A stretch of 64,000 nucleotides of DNA from the NCBI GenBank assembly GCA_947496605.1, contig CANMDF010000002.1, positions 372,001 to 436,000 of the forward strand, written 5' to 3'. This DNA is from an uncultured Paracoccaceae bacterium (GTDB taxonomy: Bacteria > Pseudomonadota > Alphaproteobacteria > Rhodobacterales > Rhodobacteraceae). A program made the translations under genes and the position numbers. The notes beneath the pieces were generated by a model. That model was given only the letters and a program-made list of their open reading frames with translations. It was not told where the DNA came from and made no database searches. Below, in pieces: positions 25,882-35,585 of the stretch. Every line of letters starts with the position of its first letter. The stretch's first letter is position 1.

Positions 25882-27150
25882 TTGGATCATTTTCTCTATC
25901 GTGACGGCGCACTCTACGCCGAGGACGTTCCCGTCGCTGAGATTGCGGCTGCCGTGGGCACCCCGTTCTATGTCTATTCAACGGCGACGTTGAAACGTCA
26001 CTTTACCTTGTTTGACGAGGCGTTGGCTTGGGGTGACCACCTTGTGTGTTTCGCGATGAAATCGCTGTCGAACCAAGCGGTGATCAAACTATTGGGCGAT
26101 GCTGGCGCTGGCATGGATGTTGTGTCCGCAGGCGAATACCTGCGTGCCAAGGCCGCAGGCGTGCCGGGTGATCGCATTGTGTTTTCTGGTGTGGGCAAGA
26201 CCGCCGATGAAATGCGTCTCGCGATTGAAGGTGGCATTCGCCAGTTCAATGTCGAAAGCGAGCCGGAGATGATCGTGTTAGATCAGGTCGCACAGTCGTT
26301 GGGTGCTGTCGTGCCAATTACGATCCGTGTGAACCCCGATGTGGATGCAAAGACCCACGCCAAGATCGCAACTGGCAAGTCGGAGAACAAGTTCGGAATC
26401 CCGATTAGCCGTGCGCGTGAGGTTTACGCGATGGCGGGTGCGATGCCCGGTCTTAAGGTCGTGGGCATTGATGTGCATATCGGATCGCAACTGACCGAGC
26501 TTGCCCCATTTGAAGCGGCCTACAACAAAGTGGCTGAGCTGACCGAGCAATTGCGTGCGGATGGCCATGAAATCAAACGCCTCGATTTGGGTGGTGGTTT
26601 GGGTATTCCTTATGCGCGGTCTAATGAGGCGCCGCCATTGCCCACGGACTACGGCGCTTTGATCCAGCGCACGGTTGGTCATTTGGGTTGCGAGATTGAG
26701 ATTGAACCTGGACGCCTGATTTCGGGCAATGCGGGGCTCATGGTGACTAAGGTCATCTATGTGAAATCCGGTGAAGACCGAGAATTCTTGATCCTCGATG
26801 GGGCCATGAATGATCTGATCCGTCCAGCGATGTATGAAGCGTGGCACGATATCATCCCTGTTGAAGAGCCTGCCCCGGGGGCAGAACCCGCCAGATACGA
26901 TATTGTGGGTCCGGTTTGTGAAAGTGGTGATACATTTGCAAAAGGCCGCGAGATGCCCAAAGTTGCGGCAGATGACTTGGTCGCCTTCCGCTCAGCTGGG
27001 GCCTACGGCGCTGTGATGTCGTCAGAATATAACTCGCGTCCTATGATCCCAGAGGTTCTGGTCGACGGTGATCAATTTGCAGTTATCCGCGCACGCCCTA
27101 CCTATGAAGAAATGATTGCACGCGATACGGTGCCAGAGTGGTTAGAGTAG
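25882..27150 (+). CDS. lysA: Diaminopimelate decarboxylase (TTG start)
   Basis: PLP enzyme that converts meso-diaminopimelate to lysine. The 422-residue product has the PLP lysine in CFAMKSLSN (residue ~58), DVHIGSQL (~195), the glycine-rich GGGLGIPY and the active-site Cys in CESGDTFAKGREMP. No ATG lies at the family start; a TTG at 25882 begins the usual (M)DHFLYRDGALYAED and has AAGGA eight bases upstream, so I assign a TTG start. Length then agrees with the family. Confidence 0.94.
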   Translation: MDHFLYRDGALYAEDVPVAEIAAAVGTPFYVYSTATLKRHFTLFDEALAWGDHLVCFAMKSLSNQAVIKLLGDAGAGMDVVSAGEYLRAKAAGVPGDRIVFSGVGKTADEMRLAIEGGIRQFNVESEPEMIVLDQVAQSLGAVVPITIRVNPDVDAKTHAKIATGKSENKFGIPISRAREVYAMAGAMPGLKVVGIDVHIGSQLTELAPFEAAYNKVAELTEQLRADGHEIKRLDLGGGLGIPYARSNEAPPLPTDYGALIQRTVGHLGCEIEIEPGRLISGNAGLMVTKVIYVKSGEDREFLILDGAMNDLIRPAMYEAWHDIIPVEEPAPGAEPARYDIVGPVCESGDTFAKGREMPKVAADDLVAFRSAGAYGAVMSSEYNSRPMIPEVLVDGDQFAVIRARPTYEEMIARDTVPEWLE

Positions 27151-27173
27151 GCCTGTAACCACCGCGCCGCGCG

Positions 27174-29858
27174 ATGAATGGGAGAGGCCCGCTGAAAAAC
27201 AGCCAAGACCTGATGCGCCACTTGCGCTTTCCTGTTGCTGCCACCCGTTTGGGAATGGTGGCTGAGCGGCTTGTGCGCAATTTCTGGCCGTTTTGGACTG
27301 TTGCCTTTCTGATCCTCGCCCCGTTGATGATGGGCTGGCAGGATCTTATGCCGCTTGAGGTTTTCTGGGGCGGTACTGTTGTTGCTGTGATCGCGCTTCT
27401 GGGCACCCTTGGCTACGGCGTACGCTGGTTCCGGATGCCAACTCGGGCGGAGGCATTGGAACGCGTTGATGCCGCTATGCCTGGACGCCCGATTGCTGCC
27501 ATCGCCGACACCCAAGCGATCGGCAATGGTGATCTGGCATCGCAAGCTGTTTGGAAGGCGCACCTTGAGCGGATGGCCGAGCGCACCAAAGAGGCGCGTC
27601 CTGTTGAGCCTGACTTACGCGTTGCAGACAAAGACCCTTATGGGCTGCGCTTTATCGCGCTGTTGTTCTTTGTCGCTGCCTTGATGTTTGGATCGCTGTT
27701 CCGTGTTGCATCGGTCGGCGAAATTGTAACAGGGGGCGAACAAACGCTTGCGACGGGCCCCGTTTGGGAAGGTTGGATTGAGCCTCCGAACTACACCGGC
27801 AAGCCGTCGATATACCTGAACGACATTCCAGCAGGTCCGCTGCGCGTGCCTGAGGGCAGCCAAGTGACTTTGCGCCTTTATGGCGAAGTAGGTGCTTTGA
27901 CTGTCGCCGAGACCGTGTCAGGTCGCACAGGTGAAATCGGGTCTGCCTCTGATGCGCAGCAGCAGTTCAGCATCACCCAAACTGGCACACTGACGATTGC
28001 CGGAGAGACCGAGACAAGCTGGGACGTCACCGCAGTCGCTGATGCGGTGCCCGGTGTTGATCTGACAGGTCCAATCGAATCCGATGCAACCGGCGAGCTG
28101 TCGCAGCCATTCACGGCGTTTGATGACTATGGTGTGGAATTTGGAACGGCCAAGATCACTCTGGATTTGGCACAAGTCGATCGCCAGCACGGTTTGACAA
28201 TTGATCCCGAATCCTTTGATCCGCTGGTTCTGGACCTACCAATGCCCTTTACCGGGGACCGGACAGAGTTTGACGAATTCTTAGTCGACAATCTGAGCAA
28301 ACATCTTTTTGCAAACCTGCCTGTCACGCTCGAATTCGAAGTGATTGACGCGGCCGAACAGACTGGCATGACACCGCCGGAGCCGATGATCTTGCCGGGT
28401 CGCAGGTTCTTTCAGCCCTTTGCGAAGGCCGTGATTGAACAACGCCGTGATCTGATGTGGTCCAAGGCGAATGCAGGGCGCGTGAATCAAATTTTGCGTG
28501 CCGTTTCGCATCGCCCCGAAGGGCTGTTCTCGAATGAGACGACATACCTGCGGCTACGCACGATCATTCGCCGTCTCGATAATTTCGAAGATGTTGGCCT
28601 GACCGATGACGTACAAGCCGAGATTGCTGAGGCGCTTTGGGAGCTCGCTGTTCAGCTAGAAGACGGTCGCTTGGCTGATGCCCGTGAACGCCTACGTCGT
28701 GCCCAAGAGCGGCTGGCCGAAGCGATGCGCGATGGCGCCTCTGACGAAGAAATCGCCGAACTGATGCAGGAGCTGCGTGAGGCGACCGACGATTACATGC
28801 GCATGTTGGCCGAAGAGATGGAGCCCAATGACGGCACCGATCAGGCCGATAGCGGCCAGCAGGGCGAGCCGATGGGCATGGACGAGCTGCAGGCGATGAT
28901 GGACCGCATCCAAGAACTGATGGAAGAGGGCCGCATGGCCGAGGCGCAAGAGCTGATGGAACAGCTGAACCAGATGATGGAAAACATGCGCGTCACCCAA
29001 GGTGAAGGTGGCGATGGCCCGCCCAGCCCAGGCGAGCAATCAATGCAAGACCTAGAAGATACCTTGCGCGAGCAGGAAGAATTGTCTGACGATAGCTTTA
29101 GCGATCTGCAAGACCAGTTTGGCCAAGGTGATCAAGGCGAGCAACAGCAGGGCCAGCAAGGGCAGCAGGGTCAACAGTCAGGTCAACAGGGGCAGCAAGG
29201 CCAACAAGGCCAAGAGCCGGGCCAGCAGCCCGGCCAACAGGGCAACCAAGGCTCTGACCCCAGTCAGGGTGGTCAGCAAGGTCGGGGTCAAGGTGTCGGC
29301 GAAAGCAGCGAAAGTGGTGAACAGCGCGGCAATGGCGCAGGCGGTGAAGGCGATGAGCGTAGCCTTGCCGAGCGCCAGCAGGCCTTGCGCGAAGAGTTGC
29401 AGCGCCAACGCGAAGGCCTGCCCAATCTTGGTGGTGAAGCAGGCGATATTGCCCGCCAATCGCTTGAACGTGCCGAAGGGGCGATGGAAGGGGCTGAAGA
29501 TGCCTTGCGCGACGGTGACTTGGCCGAGGCCATTGATCAACAAGCGGAAGCAATGGACGCTTTGCGCAATGGTATGCGTCAACTGGGGCAAGCCTTGGCA
29601 GAAAACCAAAATGCAGAACCGGGCCAGGGGTCCGAGCAAGGTGAAGCGCGCGGTCGTCCCGCCCCCGGGCAACGTGATCCTTTGGGGCGTGAAATGGGCA
29701 ATACGGGCCAGTTGGGCACCGATCAGGAATTGCTAGGTGGTGAAGATATCAACCGCCGCGCCGAAGAACTGCTAGATGAAATCCGCAGACGTTCCGCACA
29801 GCAAAGCCGGCCCGAGATTGAGCGCGACTATCTGCGTAGATTGCTGGATCAGTTCTAA
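27174..29858 (+). CDS. TIGR02302/DUF4175-type large membrane-associated protein
   Basis: An 894-residue protein with three N-terminal hydrophobic helices (about residues 39-57, 62-82 and 157-177), a large soluble beta-rich domain (VWEGWIEPPNYTGKPS near 200), and a C-terminal half dominated by Glu/Met/Arg-rich helices and a Gln/Gly-rich tract (about residues 643-725). This architecture matches the TIGR02302 family seen beside lysA in Rhodobacteraceae. Function is unknown; it is probably anchored in the inner membrane with a helical bundle outside. A second in-frame Met twelve codons in is a possible start. Confidence 0.88.
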   Translation: MNGRGPLKNSQDLMRHLRFPVAATRLGMVAERLVRNFWPFWTVAFLILAPLMMGWQDLMPLEVFWGGTVVAVIALLGTLGYGVRWFRMPTRAEALERVDAAMPGRPIAAIADTQAIGNGDLASQAVWKAHLERMAERTKEARPVEPDLRVADKDPYGLRFIALLFFVAALMFGSLFRVASVGEIVTGGEQTLATGPVWEGWIEPPNYTGKPSIYLNDIPAGPLRVPEGSQVTLRLYGEVGALTVAETVSGRTGEIGSASDAQQQFSITQTGTLTIAGETETSWDVTAVADAVPGVDLTGPIESDATGELSQPFTAFDDYGVEFGTAKITLDLAQVDRQHGLTIDPESFDPLVLDLPMPFTGDRTEFDEFLVDNLSKHLFANLPVTLEFEVIDAAEQTGMTPPEPMILPGRRFFQPFAKAVIEQRRDLMWSKANAGRVNQILRAVSHRPEGLFSNETTYLRLRTIIRRLDNFEDVGLTDDVQAEIAEALWELAVQLEDGRLADARERLRRAQERLAEAMRDGASDEEIAELMQELREATDDYMRMLAEEMEPNDGTDQADSGQQGEPMGMDELQAMMDRIQELMEEGRMAEAQELMEQLNQMMENMRVTQGEGGDGPPSPGEQSMQDLEDTLREQEELSDDSFSDLQDQFGQGDQGEQQQGQQGQQGQQSGQQGQQGQQGQEPGQQPGQQGNQGSDPSQGGQQGRGQGVGESSESGEQRGNGAGGEGDERSLAERQQALREELQRQREGLPNLGGEAGDIARQSLERAEGAMEGAEDALRDGDLAEAIDQQAEAMDALRNGMRQLGQALAENQNAEPGQGSEQGEARGRPAPGQRDPLGREMGNTGQLGTDQELLGGEDINRRAEELLDEIRRRSAQQSRPEIERDYLRRLLDQF
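29100..29345 (+). repeat. Gln/Gly-rich low-complexity coding tract
   Basis: Irregular repeats of short GGCCAGCAA/GGGCAGCAG-type units inside the TIGR02302 gene encode runs of GQQ. The unit length stays a multiple of three, so slippage would change protein length without breaking the frame. Confidence 0.85.
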
Positions 29859-29867
29859 GCTATTGTA

Positions 29868-29888
29868 ACGGTCCCCGGTTTGGGCACC
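29868..29888. terminator. Candidate bidirectional terminator hairpin
   Basis: An inverted repeat CGGTcCCC...GGGcACCG with a five-base loop lies between the convergent TIGR02302 and zinc-ribbon genes. The stem has one C/C mismatch and there is no strong T-run, so it is a weak candidate. Confidence 0.35.
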
Positions 29889-29891
29889 GAT

Positions 29892-30743
29892 TTACTCTGA
29901 CCGAAGCCCGTTCACAAATTCGCTGAGTGAGAACCGGAGACCGTCAACCGTCATGACATAAGAGCTCATGATATCAGTCGTCTGTGGCAGGTTTTCGGTG
30001 ATTTGATCTGCGAAAATATAGGGCAGGAACAAGATCGCAAACAGAACGAGGATTAAGAAAAAGCCCCGACGGAAACCGCTGCGTTGCACTGCCTCTTCTT
30101 TTTCGAACTCTGTCAGGCCTGATGTATCATTAGCCTGCGCACGTGCGCGTAAGGTTGCGTTGATTTCATTGATTGTTGGAACGGTGCGCAGGTGCGCCTT
30201 GTCTGCGTTCTCTTGCGCCGTCTCGGGGGTTTGCGTGCCAGTGCGGGTGCCGCCTTCTTCCTCAGTCATCATCGCGATGCGCTGTCGCGTCGCGTCTTCT
30301 GTGACGGGAACAGGAGGGCGTGCTGCTTCGGTTTGTGGGGGTTTAGCTATTGCGCCTGCGGTCGCAACAGCAGGGCCGCCGAATGATGCTTCTTCGCGCA
30401 ATATATTCGCGACGGCGTCATCTAATTGTTTGCGTTGCGGTGCTGGATCAGCATTTGGTTCAGGCTCTGCCTCAGGCGTCTGGGCTTCGGTGGGCTCTTC
30501 TGCGGTATCTGGCTTTGGCTCAGATGCTTCGACTTCGCTGGCGTCTGATGCGGTTTCGGCTTCATCAACTTCAGGCTCTGAAGAGGTGTCTGGTGTTGCT
30601 GTGATGCGACCGGGAACGGTCGGTTTTTCGGTTTGGAACCAAGACAGTTGGCAGTTCGAACACTGAACATCGCGACCACCGGGTGGGATCGCATCATCAG
30701 ACACTTCGTATTGCGCGTCACAGTTGGGGCAAATCAGCCTCAT
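29892..30743 (-). CDS. MJ0042-type zinc-ribbon membrane protein
   Basis: A 283-residue protein whose first 40 residues form a zinc ribbon with two CxxC pairs (CPNCDAQY and CSNCQLSWF), the MJ0042 finger found at the start of many proteobacterial proteins. A long Glu/Pro/Ala-rich acidic region (residues 45-130) follows, then a transmembrane helix near residues 228-248 (GFFLILVLFAILFLPYIFA) and a short C-terminal periplasmic part. The frame begins with TTG two codons upstream, but the ATG at 30743 is the expected start. It is divergent from ftsE across 166 bases. Confidence 0.87.
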   Translation of the reverse strand: MRLICPNCDAQYEVSDDAIPPGGRDVQCSNCQLSWFQTEKPTVPGRITATPDTSSEPEVDEAETASDASEVEASEPKPDTAEEPTEAQTPEAEPEPNADPAPQRKQLDDAVANILREEASFGGPAVATAGAIAKPPQTEAARPPVPVTEDATRQRIAMMTEEEGGTRTGTQTPETAQENADKAHLRTVPTINEINATLRARAQANDTSGLTEFEKEEAVQRSGFRRGFFLILVLFAILFLPYIFADQITENLPQTTDIMSSYVMTVDGLRFSLSEFVNGLRSE

Positions 30744-30909
30744 GTTCAAATTCCTTCTGCCCGGTGTACTTGCTAATTTATTGTTATCACCGGCGTCAAT
30801 TTATCAATGGTTGCGCTAAACGCAAAGGTTTTGCGCATGGGATAGTCGCAGACATTGAAACCTGTTGCAGATTTGGGCAGAAGAGCGGAGTAGGCTCAGG
30901 GGAACCGCA

Positions 30910-31584
30910 GTGATTGAACTAGAGAATGTGTCTTATGGGTATCGGGGTAATGCACTTTTTTCCCAGTTATCTCTGACACTTGCGCCCGGATCGTTTCATT
31001 TTTTGACAGGTCCATCAGGTGCAGGAAAGACAACTTTGCTGCGTCTTTGCTATGCTGATTTGCTTGCGATTAAGGGTAAAGTCCGGATTTTTGGCCAAGA
31101 TGCAGGCGCTTTGGACCGCGATGAGGTGGCAATGTCTCGCCGACGTATTGGCGTTGTGCACCAAGATTGCCAGTTTCTGGATCATCTCAGTATTGCGGAA
31201 AATATAGCGCTTCCGCTGACTGTCTCTGGCCGGGCAAACGAGGTCGGGGGCAACTTGGAAGAGTTGCTGAATTGGGTCGGGTTGGGTGCGCAGGCCAACC
31301 AGATGCCAGCGGAATTGTCGGGTGGCGAACGCCAACGCGCCGCGTTAGCCCGCGCTGTGATCATATCCCCTGATGTGATCATCGCCGATGAACCTACTGG
31401 AAATGTTGATTGGGAAATGTCGCAGCGATTGCTGAGCCTGTTGATTGAGCTGAACAAGATGGGCAAGACAATCCTGATCGCGACCCACGATCTGGCAATG
31501 ATCCGTGCCGCCAAGTCTGATGTCAGTGCGCGCGTGTTGCGCTTGAAAGACGGACAATTACAGCAAGCGGGGGCCGAGCTGTGA
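30910..31584 (+). CDS. ftsE: Cell-division ABC ATPase FtsE (GTG start)
   Basis: ATPase of the FtsEX complex that controls peptidoglycan hydrolases at the division site. The 224-residue protein has Walker A GPSGAGKTT (residue ~36), signature LSGGERQR (~138), Walker B VIIADEPTGN (~158) and the switch His in ATHD. The conserved opening IELENVSYGY follows a GTG at 30910 with AGGGGA about six bases upstream; no ATG fits. Its stop overlaps the ftsX start (GTGA). Confidence 0.95.
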   Translation: MIELENVSYGYRGNALFSQLSLTLAPGSFHFLTGPSGAGKTTLLRLCYADLLAIKGKVRIFGQDAGALDRDEVAMSRRRIGVVHQDCQFLDHLSIAENIALPLTVSGRANEVGGNLEELLNWVGLGAQANQMPAELSGGERQRAALARAVIISPDVIIADEPTGNVDWEMSQRLLSLLIELNKMGKTILIATHDLAMIRAAKSDVSARVLRLKDGQLQQAGAEL

Positions 31585-32474
31585 AGGCGATGTTGGACCT
31601 TATTTTCGGCGATCCACAGGCCGACCGTACCGTGCCGCATACCGGCATGACCGCCCGCTTGACCGTTTTTGTGGCTGCTGTGATGGCGTTTTTGGCTGTC
31701 ATTGCTTTGGCAGTGTCGCTAACCACCAACCGCGTGGCCGGTGTTTGGGCCCAGGAGCTGGCGCAATCCGCCACCTTGCGACTGCCTGCCGATCCGGTCT
31801 CGGCCGATGCGCTACTTTTGTCAGCGCTTGATGTACTTGAGACCACACCGGGTATTCGCAATGTCCGTGCATTGTCGCAGGACGAACAGCAGGCGCTCTT
31901 GGAGCCTTGGTTTGGCCCCGACTTGCCCCTTGATGCCCTTCCGATGCCCCAGTTGATTGAGATTGTGGCCGATGGTGACGGTTATGACGTTGATGGTTTG
32001 CGTGCCCGTTTGACTGCCCAAGTACCCGGTGCGATTTTGGATGATCACACTGCTTGGCGCCAACCGTTGCTGGATGCGGCTGCCCGTGTGCGGCTGATTG
32101 GCTGGACAGTGATCATTTTGATCGGTGCGACAGTGGGCGCCATGATAACGCTGGCCGCACAAGCCGCCCTTGCTGCGAATGTGCAGGTGATCAGTGTCCT
32201 ACGCCTTGTGGGTGCGAAAGACGCTTATATCGCCCGTGCGTTCGTCCGTCGTTTCACCTTGCGTGCTGGTGCCGGGGCTATTGCTGGCATGGTGATTGGT
32301 GTGGTTGTCGTGCTCTTGATGCCTCAAGGAAGTGCCTCTGGCAGCTTGCTAACCAGCGTCGGCTTTGAGGGTGCTGAATGGATCTGGCCCTTGCTGATCC
32401 CGGCTTTGGCTGCAATTGTTGCGTTCTTTGCGACCCGCGCTGCGGCCTTTCGCCGGTTGAAGGAACAAACATGA
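31581..32474 (+). CDS. ftsX: Cell-division permease-like protein FtsX
   Basis: A 297-residue integral membrane partner of FtsE. There is one N-terminal helix (residues ~30-50), a periplasmic domain (~60-165) and three further C-terminal helices, the FtsX topology. A GTG at 31581 overlaps the ftsE stop; an ATG three codons in is the alternative. Its TGA overlaps the ATG of the plsC-like gene. Confidence 0.92.
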   Translation: MKAMLDLIFGDPQADRTVPHTGMTARLTVFVAAVMAFLAVIALAVSLTTNRVAGVWAQELAQSATLRLPADPVSADALLLSALDVLETTPGIRNVRALSQDEQQALLEPWFGPDLPLDALPMPQLIEIVADGDGYDVDGLRARLTAQVPGAILDDHTAWRQPLLDAAARVRLIGWTVIILIGATVGAMITLAAQAALAANVQVISVLRLVGAKDAYIARAFVRRFTLRAGAGAIAGMVIGVVVVLLMPQGSASGSLLTSVGFEGAEWIWPLLIPALAAIVAFFATRAAAFRRLKEQT

Positions 32475-33199
32475 GCAATGCAATCCAATGGGTCCGGTCG
32501 CTGATTTTTAACGCGCAGATGTATTTGGCGATGCTCGTTGTAGGCATCCTGTATTTGCCGGCAGCTATCATTTCAGCCAAGGGCGCTGTTGCAGGTTGTC
32601 ATGCCTATTGCCGTTATATTCGGTGGAGCGCCGGCTGGATGATTGGATTGAAATCGGAAATCCGGGGTGATCCCCCAACGGATGAGGTGATGGTCGCCCC
32701 CAAGCATCAATCGTTCCTTGATGTGCTCATGATTTATGGTGCCATGCCGCGCGGCAAATTCATCTTCAAAGCCATTCTAAAGTACGCACCGATTATTGGT
32801 CAGTTTGGATTGCGCATTGGCTGCATTCCTGTCGACCGGGGCAAGCGTGGTCAGGCGATCAAGAAGATGGTGGCAGATGTGCAGGCGGGTCGCGCTGATC
32901 CGGGTCAGTTGATCATTTACCCGCAGGGCACCCGTATCGCGCCGGGTGTGAAGGCGAAGTACAAGATTGGCACAGGTGCGCTTTACCGTGAGCTGAACCA
33001 GCCTGTCGTGCCCGTTGCCACAAATGTTGGAGTGTTTTGGCCCAAACGCGGTGTCATGCGCAAGCAAGGGACTGCCGTGTTTGAGTTTCTGCCGCGGATT
33101 GAGCCGGGGCTGGACGTAGATGAATTCATGCAGCGGCTTGAGCATGATATTGAGACCGCCTCGGACCGCTTGAATAAAGAGGCGGGTTTTCATGGCTGA
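32471..33199 (+). CDS. 1-acyl-sn-glycerol-3-phosphate acyltransferase family protein
   Basis: A 242-residue PlsC-type lysophospholipid acyltransferase. The catalytic HX4D motif is in APKHQSFLDVL (near residue 78), GCIPVDRG follows, and motif III reads IYPQGTRIAPG, with Gln in place of the more common Glu, a variant seen in other alphaproteobacteria. An N-terminal hydrophobic stretch anchors it to the membrane. The ATG overlaps the ftsX stop (ATGA). Confidence 0.92.
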   Translation: MSNAIQWVRSLIFNAQMYLAMLVVGILYLPAAIISAKGAVAGCHAYCRYIRWSAGWMIGLKSEIRGDPPTDEVMVAPKHQSFLDVLMIYGAMPRGKFIFKAILKYAPIIGQFGLRIGCIPVDRGKRGQAIKKMVADVQAGRADPGQLIIYPQGTRIAPGVKAKYKIGTGALYRELNQPVVPVATNVGVFWPKRGVMRKQGTAVFEFLPRIEPGLDVDEFMQRLEHDIETASDRLNKEAGFHG

Positions 33200-33800
33200 T
33201 CACGTTGTCACCGACATCGCAACGCTCGAAGCACTCTATGGTGCGCCCGGCAAAGCCTCATTGATCAAAGTTGCCCCGGAACTGACCCCACTCTATCGCA
33301 AATGGATCATGGCCTCGCGTCTTTGCATGGTATCGACGATTGGGCCAGATGGCACTGATGGAAGCCCACGTGGCGATGACGGCCCCGTGGTGCAGGAACT
33401 GAACCCGAAAACCTTGCTTTTGCCCGATTGGCGCGGGAACAACCGCATGGATACGCTTCGCAACATCGTGGCTGATGGCCGGATCAGTTTGATGTTTGTC
33501 GTGCCGGGATCAAACAATGTGATCCGGGTCAATGGTCGCGCTGTTGTGTCTTTGGATCCTGAACTATTGGCGCGGTTTGATCAGATGGGGCGACAGCCAC
33601 GCAGTATTGTGGTGATCACGATTGCGGAAGTGTATAGCCAATGCGCCCGTGCACTGATGCGTGCGCGCACATGGGTGTCTGAAGACGAAAGCGCAGACCT
33701 GCCGACAATCGGAGACCTTCTTGCCGAACAGGAAGCAGCTTTTGATGGTGATGCATATGACGCAAATTGGGCTGCACGTGCACAGCAGACAATGTGGTAA
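33192..33800 (+). CDS. Pyridoxamine 5'-phosphate oxidase-like FMN protein (MSMEG_1061 type)
   Basis: A 202-residue split-barrel flavoprotein. The segments CMVSTIGPDGTDGSPRGDDG and NNRMDTLRNIVADGRISLMFVVPGSNNVIRVNG are typical of the MSMEG_1061-like FMN-binding branch of the PPOX family, whose physiological substrate is unknown. It starts eight bases inside the end of the plsC-like gene, so it belongs to the same transcript as ftsEX. Confidence 0.88.
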   Translation: MADHVVTDIATLEALYGAPGKASLIKVAPELTPLYRKWIMASRLCMVSTIGPDGTDGSPRGDDGPVVQELNPKTLLLPDWRGNNRMDTLRNIVADGRISLMFVVPGSNNVIRVNGRAVVSLDPELLARFDQMGRQPRSIVVITIAEVYSQCARALMRARTWVSEDESADLPTIGDLLAEQEAAFDGDAYDANWAARAQQTMW

Positions 33801-34472
33801 CTAACGCAAGGTCAAATTGCTGCTGCGTCCCAAGACATGCCGTATCGCCCAACCGATCATCACAAGACTGATCACCAACCACAGCCCGCCCCACATAACA
33901 GTCGTGCCGCCGAATTCTTCCGCCAGCATGCGTGCATCTGACCGCAAATTGGACCGCGCGATGGTATCGCTGAAGATATCAAAGGGTACATAGATCATGC
34001 TTGTCAGGCCGATGACCCGTAGGATCATGTCGTTGATGTTATGGTTCAGAATGATTGATGCCGCGATCATTACGATGCCAGTGCCAATGGTAAAGCCAAG
34101 GGCAAAAGTCTCTCGTACATAGAACCCAGCGATGATCAGAATGACGATGCCACAAAGCGCCATGATCTGCCGATCAAGTTTTGTGCGTGTGGCAGCGATC
34201 AAGAGAGCAATGCCAATCAACAGTGATCCTAGATAGCCTGCGGTCAACGTCCAAAAACGGCTTCCCCCGCGACTTATGACCAGTCCGCCTTGGTCTGGTG
34301 ATACCGACAAGCTGATGACTTCGCCGCCAGTCAGGACAGTAGCGATTGCATGGGATGCTTCATGGAAAAAGACGATAAGGATCTTGAGTGGGACGACAGC
34401 CTTTGTTTGCCAAAAGGCAAATACCACCGCTGTCAGCAACAGAAGCTGCCAATGCCCTTTGAGAACGCGCAA
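33801..34472 (-). CDS. M50-type membrane metalloprotease (TTG start)
   Basis: A 223-residue integral membrane protein with the zinc motif HEASH near residue 37 inside a hydrophobic helix, and five or six more helices, as in M50 (site-2 protease/M50B-like) proteins. The only start that keeps the hydrophobic N-terminus is a TTG at 34472, two bases after the accA stop. Whether it cleaves membrane substrates is unknown. The stop is directly next to the stop of the convergent PPOX gene. Confidence 0.82.
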   Translation of the reverse strand: MRVLKGHWQLLLLTAVVFAFWQTKAVVPLKILIVFFHEASHAIATVLTGGEVISLSVSPDQGGLVISRGGSRFWTLTAGYLGSLLIGIALLIAATRTKLDRQIMALCGIVILIIAGFYVRETFALGFTIGTGIVMIAASIILNHNINDMILRVIGLTSMIYVPFDIFSDTIARSNLRSDARMLAEEFGGTTVMWGGLWLVISLVMIGWAIRHVLGRSSNLTLR

Positions 34473-34474
34473 GC

Positions 34475-35437
34475 CTAGGCCGCGAGCCCTTTGGACCCAA
34501 GAGCGAGGTACTTGTTACGCCGATCCGCGCGGAGTTTGTCACCGGAAAGGTCACGCAATTCGTTCAGCATGGTGACCAAGGCGACGCCGACTGATTTGAT
34601 CGCTTCATCGCGGTGCCGATGTGCGCCGCCTTCCGGTTCAGGGATGATACGGTCGCAGACGCCGAGTTCATGCAAGTCTTTGGACGTGAGGCGCAAAGCT
34701 TCTGCAGATTCACGCATCTTTTCGGCATCTTTCCACAAAATTGATGCACAACCTTCGGGGCTAATCACTGAATAGATCGAATGTTCGAGCATCGCGACCC
34801 GGTTCGCTGAGGCGAATGCCACAGCCCCGCCAGAACCACCTTCTCCGATCACGACGCTGATCAGGGGCACTTTCAGCTCAAGACATTTTTCGGTCGAACG
34901 GGCAATCGCCTCGGACTGGCCGCGCTCTTCGGCACCTTTGCCGGGGTAGGCGCCGGGCGTGTCCACAAGCGTGATGACAGGCAGACTAAAGCGGTTCGCC
35001 AGTTCCATCAAACGGATCGCCTTGCGGTATCCCTCGGGGCGGGCCATGCCGAAATTGCGCTCAATGCGGGATTTGGTGTCGTTGCCCTTTTCATGACCGA
35101 TGACCATAACAGGCATGCCGTCGATACGGGCGAGACCACCCATAACGGATAAGTCGTCTGCAAAGTTCCGGTCGCCCGCCAATGGCGTATATTCTGTAAA
35201 CAACGCATCGATATAGTCTTGGCAGTGTGGACGCTGGGGGTGACGTGCCACTTGGCATTTGCGCCAAGGTGTCAGGTCGGCATAAAGCGACGTCAGCAGG
35301 TCAGATGCTTTCTTGTCCAGCGCGGCTGCTTCTTTGGCAATGTCCATTTCAGGATTGTCACGACCCATCGCGCGCAGCTCTTCGGCTTTGCCTTCTATCT
35401 CAGCGAGCGGTTTTTCAAAGTCGAGGTATTGGGTCAT
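34475..35437 (-). CDS. accA: Acetyl-CoA carboxylase carboxyltransferase subunit alpha
   Basis: Forms malonyl-CoA together with AccD in fatty-acid synthesis. The 320-residue protein has the carboxyltransferase segments [24 protein letters not shown] (near residue 113-136, split here as one motif region) and [18 protein letters not shown] near 205. The start at 35437 gives the family opening [15 protein letters not shown]. The M50-like gene follows two bases after the stop. Confidence 0.96.
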   Translation of the reverse strand: MTQYLDFEKPLAEIEGKAEELRAMGRDNPEMDIAKEAAALDKKASDLLTSLYADLTPWRKCQVARHPQRPHCQDYIDALFTEYTPLAGDRNFADDLSVMGGLARIDGMPVMVIGHEKGNDTKSRIERNFGMARPEGYRKAIRLMELANRFSLPVITLVDTPGAYPGKGAEERGQSEAIARSTEKCLELKVPLISVVIGEGGSGGAVAFASANRVAMLEHSIYSVISPEGCASILWKDAEKMRESAEALRLTSKDLHELGVCDRIIPEPEGGAHRHRDEAIKSVGVALVTMLNELRDLSGDKLRADRRNKYLALGSKGLAA

Positions 35438-35585
35438 GGCTGCGGGCCTTTTGCATGCGTTCATTATTATATGGCGTATGGATGACCCAAGTGCAACGGC
35501 AGGCGGTTGCCACATTATTGCCATTTGCAATGATGCCGCAAACAGGCGACGCTCTTGCCAAATTGTCGCGGGAAAGGAAATTTAT

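Noticed and set aside
26278-26847. 189-codon frame antisense to lysA
   Set aside because: Entirely opposite to a clear enzyme gene; no domain recognised.
29100-29345. Repeat tract considered as CRISPR array
   Set aside because: The repeats are in frame inside a coding gene, very short and without spacers; no CRISPR array or cas gene seen in the window.
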